A stretch of DNA of 64,000 nt from Chthoniobacterales bacterium (GTDB lineage: Bacteria > Verrucomicrobiota > Verrucomicrobiia > Chthoniobacterales > DASVRZ01): NCBI GenBank assembly GCA_039930045.1, contig JBDSQB010000009.1:1-64000 (forward strand). Reading direction: 5' to 3'. Positions 8,703 through 17,261 of the stretch are shown piece by piece (positions within the stretch are counted from its first letter, which is position 1; each line of letters begins with the position of its first letter). Made by a program: the position numbers and the translations under genes. The notes under the pieces were generated by a model. It did not search any database. It was given only the letters and a program-made list of their open reading frames with translations, and was not told the origin of the DNA.

Positions 8703-9620
8703 ATGACGCTCGCCGAGAACACTTTCGCGGGTCTCACCGTGCTACAAATCGCATTGGTTAGTCTCACGTTGCTCATCATCACGATGAACGTCTGGTCAGG
8801 CTGGCAAAACGGCATTGTGCGCCAGGTGCTGCGAATCTTCGCCATCCTCGCGGGCTACATTGCAGGCTACAAGCTAGGTCCGGTTCTAACTCCGATGGTG
8901 CCCGATGTGGCGGTGCTCGGCTCCGTGCAGCCAGCAGTGATTTCCCTCCTCACTGGCTTCCTCACCTACCTGTTTCTGCGCTTCCTAATCAACATGCTTT
9001 TCCGCAAAACGCGCGAGCAGGAATCCGCCATCATGCGCTTCATTTACGGCATCGGCGGCGCGACGATCGGGTTGTTCTTCAGCGTGTTCTTTCTAGTAGT
9101 TTTTCTGGCAGGCATCCGATTGTTAGGAACCGTCGTGGACGCTCAATTTCACGTGGCCGAGAAACGTCATGAGAAGCTGCCCGACGACACGCGCACTACA
9201 GTCATGACGCAATTCTCGAAGGCGCGTCAGGCGATTGAAAACGGTCCCGTCGCTGCAGTAGTCGAGACGATTGATCCGACTCCGACGACAGTTTACAAAA
9301 CGCTGGATCGCGTCACCACGATGACCGCCGATCCAGATGCGATGAATCGGTTTTTCAACTACCCCGGAACGAAGAAATTGATGCAGCATCCCGCATTGAA
9401 AAAACTAGCGGACGACCCGCAAGTTCAGGTCATGGTTCAGAAGAAAGACTACGTCGGTCTGATGCAAAATCCCAAAGTCGCGGAGATGTTGAAGGACGAT
9501 TCTTTGCGGACGCAGTTGAAGACGTTCGAGTTCAACAAAGCTCTGGACTACTCGCTCAAGCCCGGTCCGATTGCACCCGCCAAACCCTCCCCCACTCCTC
9601 TCAACACCATTCTCTACTAA
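8703..9620 (+). CDS. cvpA: CvpA-family inner-membrane protein
   Basis: This 305-residue protein has about four hydrophobic helices in its first 150 residues. They include LQIALVSLTLLIITMNVWSGW and a stretch followed by the GIVRQVLRIFAILAGYIAGY segment typical of the CvpA (colicin V production) family. A longer charged C-terminal tail is predicted to be cytoplasmic or periplasmic. CvpA proteins are linked to envelope integrity, with no settled biochemical function. It starts 1 bp after the aroC stop and ends 5 bp before gatB, so it is likely co-transcribed. The C-terminal extension is longer than in E. coli CvpA. Confidence 0.8.
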   Translation: MTLAENTFAGLTVLQIALVSLTLLIITMNVWSGWQNGIVRQVLRIFAILAGYIAGYKLGPVLTPMVPDVAVLGSVQPAVISLLTGFLTYLFLRFLINMLFRKTREQESAIMRFIYGIGGATIGLFFSVFFLVVFLAGIRLLGTVVDAQFHVAEKRHEKLPDDTRTTVMTQFSKARQAIENGPVAAVVETIDPTPTTVYKTLDRVTTMTADPDAMNRFFNYPGTKKLMQHPALKKLADDPQVQVMVQKKDYVGLMQNPKVAEMLKDDSLRTQLKTFEFNKALDYSLKPGPIAPAKPSPTPLNTILY

Positions 9621-9625
9621 CATTT

Positions 9626-11083
9626 ATGAAACCCGGATTGATCGTCACCATTGGACTGGAAGTCCACGTCCAGCTTAAGACTCGCAGCAAGATGTTCTGC
9701 GGCTGCCCCGTGGAGTTTGGAGCGGAACCTAACACGCACACCTGCCCCGTCTGTCTCGGCATGCCGGGCGCATTGCCGGTAATGAATTTGCAGGCACTGA
9801 AACTTACTGCGCTGACAGGTTTGATGTTGAAATGCGAGATTCCCGAGATCTGCAAATTCGACCGCAAACACTACTTCTATCCGGACATGCCGAAGAACTA
9901 CCAGATCACACAATTCGACCAACCGATTTGTCTCGGCGGCGGCGTTCCGCTGCACGATCTGGCCTACCCAAAAGATCACCAAAAGAAGATTACGACTCCT
10001 AACAAAATCATCGGGCTCACTCGCATTCATCTGGAGGAGGATGTCGCGAAAAGTTTCCACTTCGATGCGAACACTGGGATCGATTTTAACCGGGCCGGAT
10101 CGCCGTTGATGGAGATTGTTAGCGAGCCCGACATTGCATCACCCGAAGAGGCGTTTGCCTATCTAACCTCGCTGCGCCAAGTGTTAGTCTATGGCAACGT
10201 GAGCGACGCCGACATGGACAAGGGCCAGATGCGTGTGGACTGCAACATTTCCGTGAGACCCGCATCGCAGAAAGACTACAACGCGAAGATCGAGCTGAAG
10301 AACTTGAACACCGTCAGCGGAGTTAGACGCGCGCTGGCTTTTGAGATCGAGCGCCAGACCGAAGCAGTGGAAAATGGAGTTGTTCTCAAGCAGGAAACCC
10401 GCCGCTGGGACGACGACGCAGGCGAGACCTATCTCATGCGCGTGAAGGAAACTTCCGCTGACTATCGTTACTTCCCCGATCCCGATTTGCTGCCGGTGAA
10501 AACGGAAGCGTTTATGACGGAAGTTCGCACGCTGGTGCCTGAGTTGCCGACGCAAAAACGCGACCGCTATGTGAGTGATTACGCTGTAAGTCCGTATGAC
10601 GCCTCAGTGATTGCCAACGATCTCGATCTTTGCACCTATTTCGAGGCGGCGGTGAAGACTGCGCGCAAGCCAAAGGGTATCGCCAACTGGATGCTCAACG
10701 ATCTTCTCAGCGCCCTGAGCGCGGCCAATCTAACTATTGCGTCATCGCCCATCCAACCAGAGTTGCTGGATGAATTGGTTAACCTCGTGGACGACGGAAA
10801 AATCAATGGCAAGCAGGCGAAGGAAGTCTTTGCCGATATGTTTGCCACTGGCAAATCGGCCGGCGTGATCGTCGAGGAAAAAGGGCTCAAACAAGAGAGC
10901 GACAGCGGCGCGATTGAAACGATCTGCCTGCAAGTCATCGGCGAAAATCCGAAGTCGGTCGAAGACTATCGCGCTGGAAAAGTGGCAGCGGTGAACTTCC
11001 TCAAGGGACAAGTCATGAAGCTCAGCAAAGGAAAAGCGAATCCCGCCATCGTCGGCGATTTGTTAGTCAAGCTGCTGGGTTGA
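9626..11083 (+). CDS. gatB: Aspartyl/glutamyl-tRNA(Asn/Gln) amidotransferase subunit B
   Basis: This subunit binds and activates mischarged Glu-tRNA(Gln) or Asp-tRNA(Asn) in the GatCAB complex, so that the amide can be transferred. The 485 residues match the family. Visible hallmarks are GLEVHVQLKTRSKMFCGC, the CPVCLGMPGALPVMN zinc-site segment, KHYFYPDMPKNYQI, DFNRAGSPLMEIV and the C-terminal YqeY-like helical domain ending in NPAIVGDLLVKLLG. gatA and gatC are not in the window. Its last codons overlap a possible TTG start of the alkaline phosphatase gene. Confidence 0.97.
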   Translation: MKPGLIVTIGLEVHVQLKTRSKMFCGCPVEFGAEPNTHTCPVCLGMPGALPVMNLQALKLTALTGLMLKCEIPEICKFDRKHYFYPDMPKNYQITQFDQPICLGGGVPLHDLAYPKDHQKKITTPNKIIGLTRIHLEEDVAKSFHFDANTGIDFNRAGSPLMEIVSEPDIASPEEAFAYLTSLRQVLVYGNVSDADMDKGQMRVDCNISVRPASQKDYNAKIELKNLNTVSGVRRALAFEIERQTEAVENGVVLKQETRRWDDDAGETYLMRVKETSADYRYFPDPDLLPVKTEAFMTEVRTLVPELPTQKRDRYVSDYAVSPYDASVIANDLDLCTYFEAAVKTARKPKGIANWMLNDLLSALSAANLTIASSPIQPELLDELVNLVDDGKINGKQAKEVFADMFATGKSAGVIVEEKGLKQESDSGAIETICLQVIGENPKSVEDYRAGKVAAVNFLKGQVMKLSKGKANPAIVGDLLVKLLG

Positions 11084-11094
11084 CTTCCATTTCC

Positions 11095-12345
11095 ATGTTA
11101 GTCCGCTCACTTTTCAGCCTGCTGCTTCTAGCTATTTCGCTGCAAGCGGCGCCGAAGGGAGTCGTGCTGCTGATTGCCGACGGAACTTCGCTGGAACTAC
11201 TCACCGCCGCGCGCATTTATCAGGGCGGTGTTGCGTCCAAACTCAATCTGGAAACCATGCCGCAGTCGGCTTTTGTGAGCACGTATTCCTACGATGGAAT
11301 GGTGACCGACTCCGGCGCTGCCGCGACCGCGCTGGCTCGTGGTTTCAAGGCCGACAACCAGGCCGTCGGTTCTCCGCCGCCGGGAAAACCGAGCGCGCCG
11401 AGCATTGTGGATCTCGCAAAGAAAGCGGGGTGGGCCACGGGCGTGATCACCGACGACAGCGTGACCGGCGGCACTCCCGCGCCGTTTGTGATCGAGCACG
11501 ATCATCGCGAGGAGGAATACATTATTGCCAATCTGGAAGCGCAAAATCTCGGTAAAAACTGCGACTTTCTCCTCGGCGGCGGCCAGCGTTACTTCCAGGG
11601 CGGGCCACCCGGAGGCGGGAGCACTAAATTTGTGCCTGTCTTTAATTCGACTGTTTCCACCCTGACAGCATCTAACATCCAAATCTTCGACTCGTGGGAC
11701 AAATGGATGGCCGCGCCGCCCGCCGATTTGCGGAAGCCGATCCTGGGAATTTTTGCCCCTTTCAAACTGGACTTCATCGCCGATGGCGACCGCAAGCCGC
11801 ACCTCGAGGACATGGTTTCCGAAGGACTCCGGCTTTTGCAAAGCTCGGGAAAACCTTGGCTGCTCATCGCCGAGGCCGGGCTTCCGGACAAGGCCTGTCA
11901 TTTAAACAACATGAAGCGAGCTCTTGAGGAAGTGCTCGTGCTGGATCGCACCGTCGCTCTGATCCGCCAAAAGATCGGGCCAGACGTCCTCTTTCTCGTC
12001 ACGACCGACCACAACACGGGGGGACTCACCTTAAACCCTGGGCTACCGATTCGCACGAAGGGCGATGCTTTGTTAAAGACCAGTCCGATCACGAAACTGC
12101 CCGTGCTCACCTTCGCCAGCGGCCCCGGCGGCGTGCTCGATACGACTGTCACTCCGCCCGACCCGTCGGTGGATTACACCGCGCCGGAGGCTGTTTCTCC
12201 GGCGTTGATTCATAGCGGAGCCGCCTGGCACAGCGGCGGTAATGTCTGGCTCTTAGGCCAGGGCCCGGGCAGTGAAAAGGTTCACGGTTTCCTCGATAAC
12301 ACGGACATTTTCCAGATCATGGCTGCCGCTATTTCGGAAAAATAA
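11095..12345 (+). CDS. Secreted alkaline phosphatase (PhoA family)
   Basis: The signal peptide (MLVRSLFSLLLLAISLQAA) is followed by an alkaline-phosphatase-superfamily domain. A metal-binding Asp lies in VVLLIADGTS, the nucleophilic Ser in VTDSGAAATALARG, and late metal ligands in LFLVTTDHNTGG and IHSGAAWHSGGNVWLLGQGP. It would release phosphate from monoesters in the periplasm. ATG at 11095 was preferred; an in-frame TTG at 11080 overlapping the gatB stop would place five residues before the signal peptide. No Pho-box could be recognised upstream. Confidence 0.9.
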   Translation: MLVRSLFSLLLLAISLQAAPKGVVLLIADGTSLELLTAARIYQGGVASKLNLETMPQSAFVSTYSYDGMVTDSGAAATALARGFKADNQAVGSPPPGKPSAPSIVDLAKKAGWATGVITDDSVTGGTPAPFVIEHDHREEEYIIANLEAQNLGKNCDFLLGGGQRYFQGGPPGGGSTKFVPVFNSTVSTLTASNIQIFDSWDKWMAAPPADLRKPILGIFAPFKLDFIADGDRKPHLEDMVSEGLRLLQSSGKPWLLIAEAGLPDKACHLNNMKRALEEVLVLDRTVALIRQKIGPDVLFLVTTDHNTGGLTLNPGLPIRTKGDALLKTSPITKLPVLTFASGPGGVLDTTVTPPDPSVDYTAPEAVSPALIHSGAAWHSGGNVWLLGQGPGSEKVHGFLDNTDIFQIMAAAISEK

Positions 12346-12416
12346 GGCTCCGAGACGGATTGTTACCATTTTATTATTTGCACCGCTTCTGCATCTGGCT
12401 TACCACTGCGATTCCT

Positions 12417-13178
12417 ATGAAATTCACCCCTTTGGCACTCGTTGCCGCACTCACCATCACCTCTTTTGCGCAAGCTGAAGACCTCAAAGAACCCAAAGAC
12501 AAAGTCAGCTACAGCATCGGCGTCGATATTGGTTCCACCATCAAGCGCCAGGGCATCGAGATCGATCCCGACAAAGTATTGCTCGGCCTGAAGGACGCCT
12601 ACAGCGGCGGCAAACTCGCCCTCACCGACGAGGAAATGAAGTCCACGATGGAGACGTTTCAGAAGGAAATGATGGCCAAGATGGCCAAGAAGCGTGAAGA
12701 CGACGGCAAAAAGAACAAGGAAATCGGCGAGAAATTCCTCGCGGAGAACAAGAAGAAGGACGGCGTGAAAACCACCGCTTCCGGTCTGCAATACAAGATC
12801 ATCACCGAAGGCAAAGGCGAGAAACCGAAGGAAACCGACACCGTTGTCACCAACTATCGCGGCACGACCATCGACGGCAAAGAATTCGACAGCTCCTACA
12901 AGCGCAATGAGCCTGCGGAATTTCCTCTCGCTGGCGTGATCAAGGGCTGGACCGAAGGTCTCCAACTCATCCCCGTCGGCACCAAGGCCCAATTCTACAT
13001 TCCAGCGGAACTCGCTTATGGCGACAACGCTCCTCCCGAAATCGGACCAGGCCAGACCCTAATCTTCGACGTCGAGCTTCTCAGCATCAAGGCTCCTGAA
13101 GCCGCCGCACCAGACGCGGCTGCCAGCGCCACTCCAGCAACTGCGGCACCCGACCAGAAACCTGCGGAGAAGAAGTAA
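12417..13178 (+). CDS. FKBP-type peptidyl-prolyl isomerase, secreted (FkpA/Mip-like)
   Basis: This 253-residue protein has a signal peptide (MKFTPLALVAALTITSFAQA) and an N-terminal helical dimerisation domain (KVSYSIGVDIGSTIKRQGIEI and following). A long charged helix follows, then a C-terminal FKBP domain (VVTNYRGTTIDGKEFDSS, GVIKGWTEGLQLIPVG, FYIPAELAYGD, LIFDVELL). It resembles FkpA/Mip periplasmic folding catalysts. An Ala/Pro-rich tail of about 30 residues follows the FKBP domain and looks disordered. Its TAA stop forms the first part of the TAACTCCC that abuts the start of the next gene. Confidence 0.93.
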   Translation: MKFTPLALVAALTITSFAQAEDLKEPKDKVSYSIGVDIGSTIKRQGIEIDPDKVLLGLKDAYSGGKLALTDEEMKSTMETFQKEMMAKMAKKREDDGKKNKEIGEKFLAENKKKDGVKTTASGLQYKIITEGKGEKPKETDTVVTNYRGTTIDGKEFDSSYKRNEPAEFPLAGVIKGWTEGLQLIPVGTKAQFYIPAELAYGDNAPPEIGPGQTLIFDVELLSIKAPEAAAPDAAASATPATAAPDQKPAEKK

Positions 13179-13183
13179 CTCCC

Positions 13184-13864
13184 ATGCCCGCCATCCGGGT
13201 CACCTATTATCTGGAAGTCCTTTCCTCATGGTGTCACTGGGCGGAACCGACTTGGACTGCACTGCAGGCGAGATACGCCGCAGTCGCCGAGTTTGATTGG
13301 AAGATCGCCCTCATGGAGGCGTCCGCATTTCCCGAGTCCCTCGAGCAATGCGATTGGTTTTACCGGCGCAGCGGCACGATTCGCCGCTCGCCCTATAAGT
13401 TGAACCCTGGCTGGTTTGAAACTGGCCAGGGTCAATTTTTGCCTCCGAGTCTAATGGCTCTCGCAGCGAAACAGATGGGAGTTGCAGACGATTCCGTGCG
13501 GATGGCCCTAGCGCACGCTGCCCTCATCGAGGGGCAAAAAGTCGCGGACTGGCAGATAGCAGCCGAAGTCGCATCACGGGCGACCGGCATTTTTCCGCAG
13601 GAGCTTTTGGAGAAGGCGCGGTCGCCAGAAATTCTCCAGGCAGCGCAGGTTAGCACCGAGGAATTTCGCCAGTTGCAGGTAACGCAACGTCCGGCGTTTC
13701 TGATTGAGAGCCCCATCGGCGATCGGGCTGTTTTCTCCGGTCTGGTGCATTTCACGCCGCTTGCCGCGACCATCGACGCGATGTTAGAAGATGCCGCTGG
13801 CTATGCCTCCTACGAGGCGCATTTTGGCAAGACCGGAGCAGTTAGTGAGTGCGATTCACATTAA
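13184..13864 (+). CDS. DsbA-family (FrnE-like) thioredoxin-fold protein
   Basis: This 226-residue cytoplasmic protein has no signal peptide. It begins with a beta strand and the segment EVLSSWCHWAEPTW, which sits where DsbA/2-hydroxychromene-2-carboxylate isomerase relatives have their CPWCY-type active site. Only one cysteine remains there, so a dithiol oxidase activity looks unlikely; a glutathione-dependent isomerase or transferase activity is possible. The C-terminal FLIESPIGDRAVFSGLVHFTPL fits the strand that closes the thioredoxin fold. Its start directly follows the FKBP stop with the shared TAACTCCC leader. Confidence 0.7.
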   Translation: MPAIRVTYYLEVLSSWCHWAEPTWTALQARYAAVAEFDWKIALMEASAFPESLEQCDWFYRRSGTIRRSPYKLNPGWFETGQGQFLPPSLMALAAKQMGVADDSVRMALAHAALIEGQKVADWQIAAEVASRATGIFPQELLEKARSPEILQAAQVSTEEFRQLQVTQRPAFLIESPIGDRAVFSGLVHFTPLAATIDAMLEDAAGYASYEAHFGKTGAVSECDSH

Positions 13865-13865
13865 A

Positions 13866-14001
13866 GCTTGCCTGTGGGCAGAGGCGCTATTATATGCCTC
13901 GTTCCGCATGGCAGTGAACAAGCCTCGCAGATTTTTTAACCCAAACCAAAAACCGAGAGTCATCGCCTTAACCTGCGCCGATTTTCCAAGGAGATAGCAC
14001 C
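13866..14001 (+). promoter_or_regulatory. infC leader: Shine-Dalgarno and possible promoter
   Basis: The 136-bp gap before infC carries a strong Shine-Dalgarno AAGGAG at 13988-13993, eight bases before an ATA codon. That is one of the few good Shine-Dalgarno sites in the window. Further up, TTGCCT followed 17 bases later by TATATG (about 13868-13896) could be a sigma-70-type promoter; this part is weak. GAGGCG...CCTC around 13880-13899 could form a small hairpin. Confidence 0.4.
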
Positions 14002-14601
14002 ATACAGCAACCACCCCGTGTCAATGGCCGCATACGCGCTCGAGAAGTGCGCGTCATCGTGGCGTCCACTAATGAGCAACTTGGCGTCTTGAAACTGACC
14101 GACGCCATCAAGCACGCGCAGCAAGCCGGCTTGGACCTCGTCGAAGTCGCTCCCAACGCCAACCCCCCAGTTTGCCGCATCGTCGATTTCGGCAAATACC
14201 GTTACGAGATCGCCAAGCAGGAAAAGGAAAAGAAGGCTACCACCAGCAAACTCAAGGAAGTCAAATTCCGGGTCAATATCGACGAGCACGATTACATGAC
14301 GAAGATTCGTCGTGCCGAGCAGTTCCTCGACAAGGGCAACAAGGTTAAAACCCAACTCCAGTTTCGCGGACGCGAAATGGCGCACCAAGATCTGGGTTAC
14401 GCGCTGATGCAACGCGTCAAAGCCGATCTCGCCACCATGTCAGCCGTGGAGACCGAGCCGAAAATGATGGGCCGCAGCATTAACATGATGCTCTCCCCGC
14501 TCCCCGCCGCCCGCCGCAAACTGAAGTGGACGACCAAGGACGACGCCGACCTCGACGAGGAGGAAGAAGAAGACGACGAGGGCGACGAAGCGGAGGATTG
14601 A
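14002..14601 (+). CDS. infC: Translation initiation factor IF-3, apparently starting at ATA
   Basis: IF-3 binds the 30S subunit, checks start-codon/tRNA pairing and keeps the subunits apart. The N-domain runs from RVNGRIRAREVRV through GLDLVEVAPNANPPVCRIVDFGKYRYE. A basic linker leads to the C-domain with VKFRVNIDEHDYMTKIRRAEQFL and FRGREMAHQDLG. The family N-terminus (xINGEIRAQEVRL in E. coli) needs codons upstream of the first GTG at 14047. The only in-frame candidate with a Shine-Dalgarno is ATA at 14002, giving MQQPPRVNGRIRARE and 199 residues. Rare starts (AUU, AUC) in infC allow IF-3 to repress itself. A 20-residue acidic tail (DEEEEEDDEGDEAED) is unusual. rpmI and rplT, the usual partners, are absent. 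Confidence 0.93.
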   Translation: MQQPPRVNGRIRAREVRVIVASTNEQLGVLKLTDAIKHAQQAGLDLVEVAPNANPPVCRIVDFGKYRYEIAKQEKEKKATTSKLKEVKFRVNIDEHDYMTKIRRAEQFLDKGNKVKTQLQFRGREMAHQDLGYALMQRVKADLATMSAVETEPKMMGRSINMMLSPLPAARRKLKWTTKDDADLDEEEEEDDEGDEAED

Positions 14602-14643
14602 AACTCCCACGCCGGATAACGGCAGTTCGATTTTGAAAAAGAC

Positions 14644-14674
14644 AAGGCGGCAAATCCAAGCCGCCTTTTTCTTT
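14644..14674 (+). terminator. Rho-independent terminator after infC
   Basis: A perfect 8-bp stem AAGGCGGC/GCCGCCTT with an 8-base loop is followed by TTTCTTT. It separates infC from the convergent radical SAM gene ending at 14677. It also has an A-rich run (GAAAAAGA) on the other side, so it may serve both directions. Confidence 0.85.
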
Positions 14675-14676
14675 GG

Positions 14677-15744
14677 TTAGAACAACGACAACTGATTCGT
14701 CGGCACACGGAAGGCCGCCGTGGAAAGCTCGGGCATTTCCTTGGGGAAGCCGGCCTTGTGACGGGCGAGCTGGTAAAGATTTCGCATTTCAGTCGCATAG
14801 AAACCTTCGCCGCTCATCCGGGAGCCGAAACGCGGATCGTTCAATTTGCCGCCACGCATCGCCCTAACCCGGCTCAAAATTTTCTCCTTCTGCCCCGGCA
14901 GCGTTCGCTCCAGCCAATCCTCGAAAACGGGCGCGACCGCACCCGGCAGCCGCAGGGGAACGTAACCCACGCCGCGCGCCCCAGCCTTCGCGACCGCCGC
15001 AAAGATTGCGGGCATCTCGTGGTCGTTCAGCCCCGGAATACATGGAGCCATGAGGACTCTCACTGGGATGCCCGCCGCGCTCAGTTCCTCCACGGCGGCG
15101 AGTCGCCGGCTGGGAGCGGAGGCGCGGGGTTCGAGTGTTTTCGCCAGCTCGGCGTCCAGCGTGGTGATGGAAATATTCACCAGCGCCGCCTGATGCGCGG
15201 CGAGCGTTTTCAGGTGGTCGATGTCGCGCGTGACGAGGTGATTTTTCGTAATGATGCCAACCGGCTGACGAAATTCCGCCATCACTCCGAGACAGCGGCG
15301 GGTGATTTCCAGGGTACGCTCGATCTGTTGATAACAATCCGTGACACCGCTCATGATGAGCACCTGCGGTTTCCACTTTCGGGCCGAAAGCTCGGCGTGG
15401 AGGAGTTCGGGCGCGTTCTCTTTCACGACGATCTTCGATTCAAAATCCAGCCCGGCAGAAAACCCCAGAAACTCGTGCGTCGGCCGTGCGAAGCAATAGG
15501 CGCAGCCGTGTTCGCAACCCCGATACGGATTCAGGCTGGCCTCGAAACCAATATCGGGGCTGTTGTTGTAAGTGATGATCGACTGCGTAGCGTCCTTCAG
15601 AAACTGCGTGCGCAGCGGACGCAGTTCGTCATCTGGATCTAACTCCGCATCAGGATCAGCGACGTATTCGAGCTTCTCGAAGCGGTTTTTCGGGTTCAAT
15701 CCCGCCCCGCGACCGCGAGTTAGGTTCGAATCGCGCGGTTGCAT
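14677..15744 (-). CDS. Radical SAM protein, PA0069/SplB-like family
   Basis: This 355-residue protein carries the radical-SAM cluster motif as CEHGCAYCFARP (CxxxCxYC), preceded by NPYRGCEHG as in the PA0069/Rv2578c family. That family is related to spore photoproduct lyase but of unknown reaction. Further signatures are ESKIVVKENAPELL, SGVTDCYQ, TKNHLVTRDID and LMAPCIPGLND. The start at 15744 (MQPRDSNLTRGRGAGL) was chosen because the family N-terminus begins here and AAAGGGTGGGA lies just upstream. An in-frame ATG at 15831 would add 29 residues unlike the family. It converges on infC. Confidence 0.88.
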   Translation of the reverse strand: MQPRDSNLTRGRGAGLNPKNRFEKLEYVADPDAELDPDDELRPLRTQFLKDATQSIITYNNSPDIGFEASLNPYRGCEHGCAYCFARPTHEFLGFSAGLDFESKIVVKENAPELLHAELSARKWKPQVLIMSGVTDCYQQIERTLEITRRCLGVMAEFRQPVGIITKNHLVTRDIDHLKTLAAHQAALVNISITTLDAELAKTLEPRASAPSRRLAAVEELSAAGIPVRVLMAPCIPGLNDHEMPAIFAAVAKAGARGVGYVPLRLPGAVAPVFEDWLERTLPGQKEKILSRVRAMRGGKLNDPRFGSRMSGEGFYATEMRNLYQLARHKAGFPKEMPELSTAAFRVPTNQLSLF

Positions 15745-15846
15745 TCCCACCCTTTCGCACTGTCGCAGAATCCTCTGCAACTCGTCGCGCTGCGGAACCG
15801 GTGAAAACACTCGCCGCCAGCACGGCTCCATTCTAACCTAACTCCC

Positions 15847-16527
15847 TTGAAAAAACTCCTTCTCTTCGACATCGACGGCACCCTCATTGACACCGGCGGC
15901 ACCGGGTTTCCCGCCTTGCAACAAGCGTTGCAGGACAGTTTCGGCATCGAGGACGATCTGAGTCACATCAGTCTCGCCGGGGCGACGGATACGAATATTT
16001 GCCGCGAGATTCTGGCGCATCACGGGATTGAGCCGACGGCGGCGAACATAGCGCGCTACCTCGACAGCTACCTGCACCATTTGCAGATGTTGCTCCCGGA
16101 GAAAAGCGGACGCGTGCTGCCGGGCATCCTCGAACTGCTGGGAAAACTCCAGTCGCGTCCGGGCCTCGTCGTCGCCCTGCTCACCGGCAATCTCATTCGC
16201 GGGGCCGAGATTAAGCTCGCCCACTTCGGCATCTGGCATTTCTTCGAGTTTGGCGCGTTTGCCGACGATCACCACGTGCGCAACGAGCTGGGGCATTTCG
16301 CGAAGGCGCGCGCCTTGGAAAAGCACGGCGTCGAATTTCCACCGGAGGCGATCTATGTTATCGGCGACACCCCGAAAGACATCGCTTGCGGTCGGGCCAT
16401 CGGCGCGAAAACGGTCGCCGTCGCCACCGGCGAATACAGCAGGGACGAGTTAGAGAGTTATCAGCCTGATTTCGTTTTTGAGAATTTCTCGGAAACCGCC
16501 CACGCCATCGAGCGGCTCGGCTGGTAA
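15847..16527 (+). CDS. HAD-superfamily hydrolase (phosphoglycolate phosphatase-like)
   Basis: This 226-residue protein contains the four HAD motifs: DIDGTLIDTGG (nucleophile Asp), LLTGN (motif II Thr), the lysine region, and YVIGDTPKDIACGRAIGAKTVAVATG (acid motif). The cap between motifs I and II is the alpha-helical C1 type. A small phosphomonoester substrate is likely; the exact one cannot be read. The start is TTG at 15847, directly preceded by CTAACTCCC, the same octamer seen before four other starts. It diverges from the radical SAM gene. Confidence 0.85.
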   Translation: MKKLLLFDIDGTLIDTGGTGFPALQQALQDSFGIEDDLSHISLAGATDTNICREILAHHGIEPTAANIARYLDSYLHHLQMLLPEKSGRVLPGILELLGKLQSRPGLVVALLTGNLIRGAEIKLAHFGIWHFFEFGAFADDHHVRNELGHFAKARALEKHGVEFPPEAIYVIGDTPKDIACGRAIGAKTVAVATGEYSRDELESYQPDFVFENFSETAHAIERLGW

Positions 16528-16530
16528 AAC

Positions 16531-16974
16531 CTACGCCGCAGCCTTCGTCTGGTGCCGGAGCGATTCCGGACTCTTGAAAAGCACCGCCTCGGACTCGGAA
16601 ACCTTGATCAACCGGCCTTCCGGATCTCGGAAATTGGCATACGGTCCGTCATTCAAAACAATCACGCCATTGCGCCGCAACTGGTCGAGCACGGCTTGGC
16701 GCTCCTTGATCGACAGATACAAATGGAAGTAGCTCACGGCCTCGCCCATCAGGCACGGGCGAATGGTCAGCGGCATGCCGCCGAGCATGAGATCGACATA
16801 ACGGTCGGTGCGTTCACTGATCACCTTCGCCGCCAGGATATTGACGTAGAAGTTGCGAATCTCCCGCCAGCGCTCCGTAAAAACGGTGATGGAATAGCAC
16901 TGGGGTTTGATCATGCTGCGGTTGACCCGACGCCGGGGATTCACCCGGTTTAGTTGCTCAAATTCTGGTGGCAT
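16531..16974 (-). CDS. VOC-fold (glyoxalase/bleomycin-resistance-like) protein
   Basis: This 147-residue protein has a betaalphabetabetabeta-type layout: YSITVFTERWREIRNFYVNIL, then DLMLGGMPLTIRP, AVSYFHLYLSI and NFRDPEGRLIKV. The last segment matches the DPxGxxxxl strand typical of VOC proteins. One VOC module is made from the chain, so a dimer is expected. The usual His/Glu metal ligands are not obvious, so an enzymatic role is unsure. It faces the HAD gene tail to tail with a 3-bp gap. Confidence 0.6.
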   Translation of the reverse strand: MPPEFEQLNRVNPRRRVNRSMIKPQCYSITVFTERWREIRNFYVNILAAKVISERTDRYVDLMLGGMPLTIRPCLMGEAVSYFHLYLSIKERQAVLDQLRRNGVIVLNDGPYANFRDPEGRLIKVSESEAVLFKSPESLRHQTKAAA

Positions 16975-17261
16975 TATGGATTCCTTCTTAAGCAGGTTCC
17001 ATGCACCACTTGCGGAACATTCTTCATTTGCCAGCGGGAATTATTTTCAGAAGTGCCCTTTGCCGGGTAAATGAGGGCGAAAAAGCGGCTTCCGGGTGCC
17101 GATGAACCGTGGATTCTCACATTTGTCTTCCAAATTAGAGAAAACACGAGGTTTTACGTCGCATCCGCTGTGGACTGCCCCTGCGGCGGCAGGAAGAAAA
17201 AGGAGAAAAGAAAGTTCTGACCCGACTTGCAACTCGCAACTCTGGGGGAGGCGCGGGCTGC

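Noticed and set aside
11080-11094. TTG start for alkaline phosphatase overlapping gatB stop
   Set aside because: ATG at 11095 sits directly at the signal peptide; the TTG start adds five residues with no family support, though it cannot be excluded.
16975-17261. Possible structured RNA in the 287-bp gap before the MFS gene
   Set aside because: No recognisable 6S, SRP, RNase P or riboswitch features and no stable long stem seen by eye.
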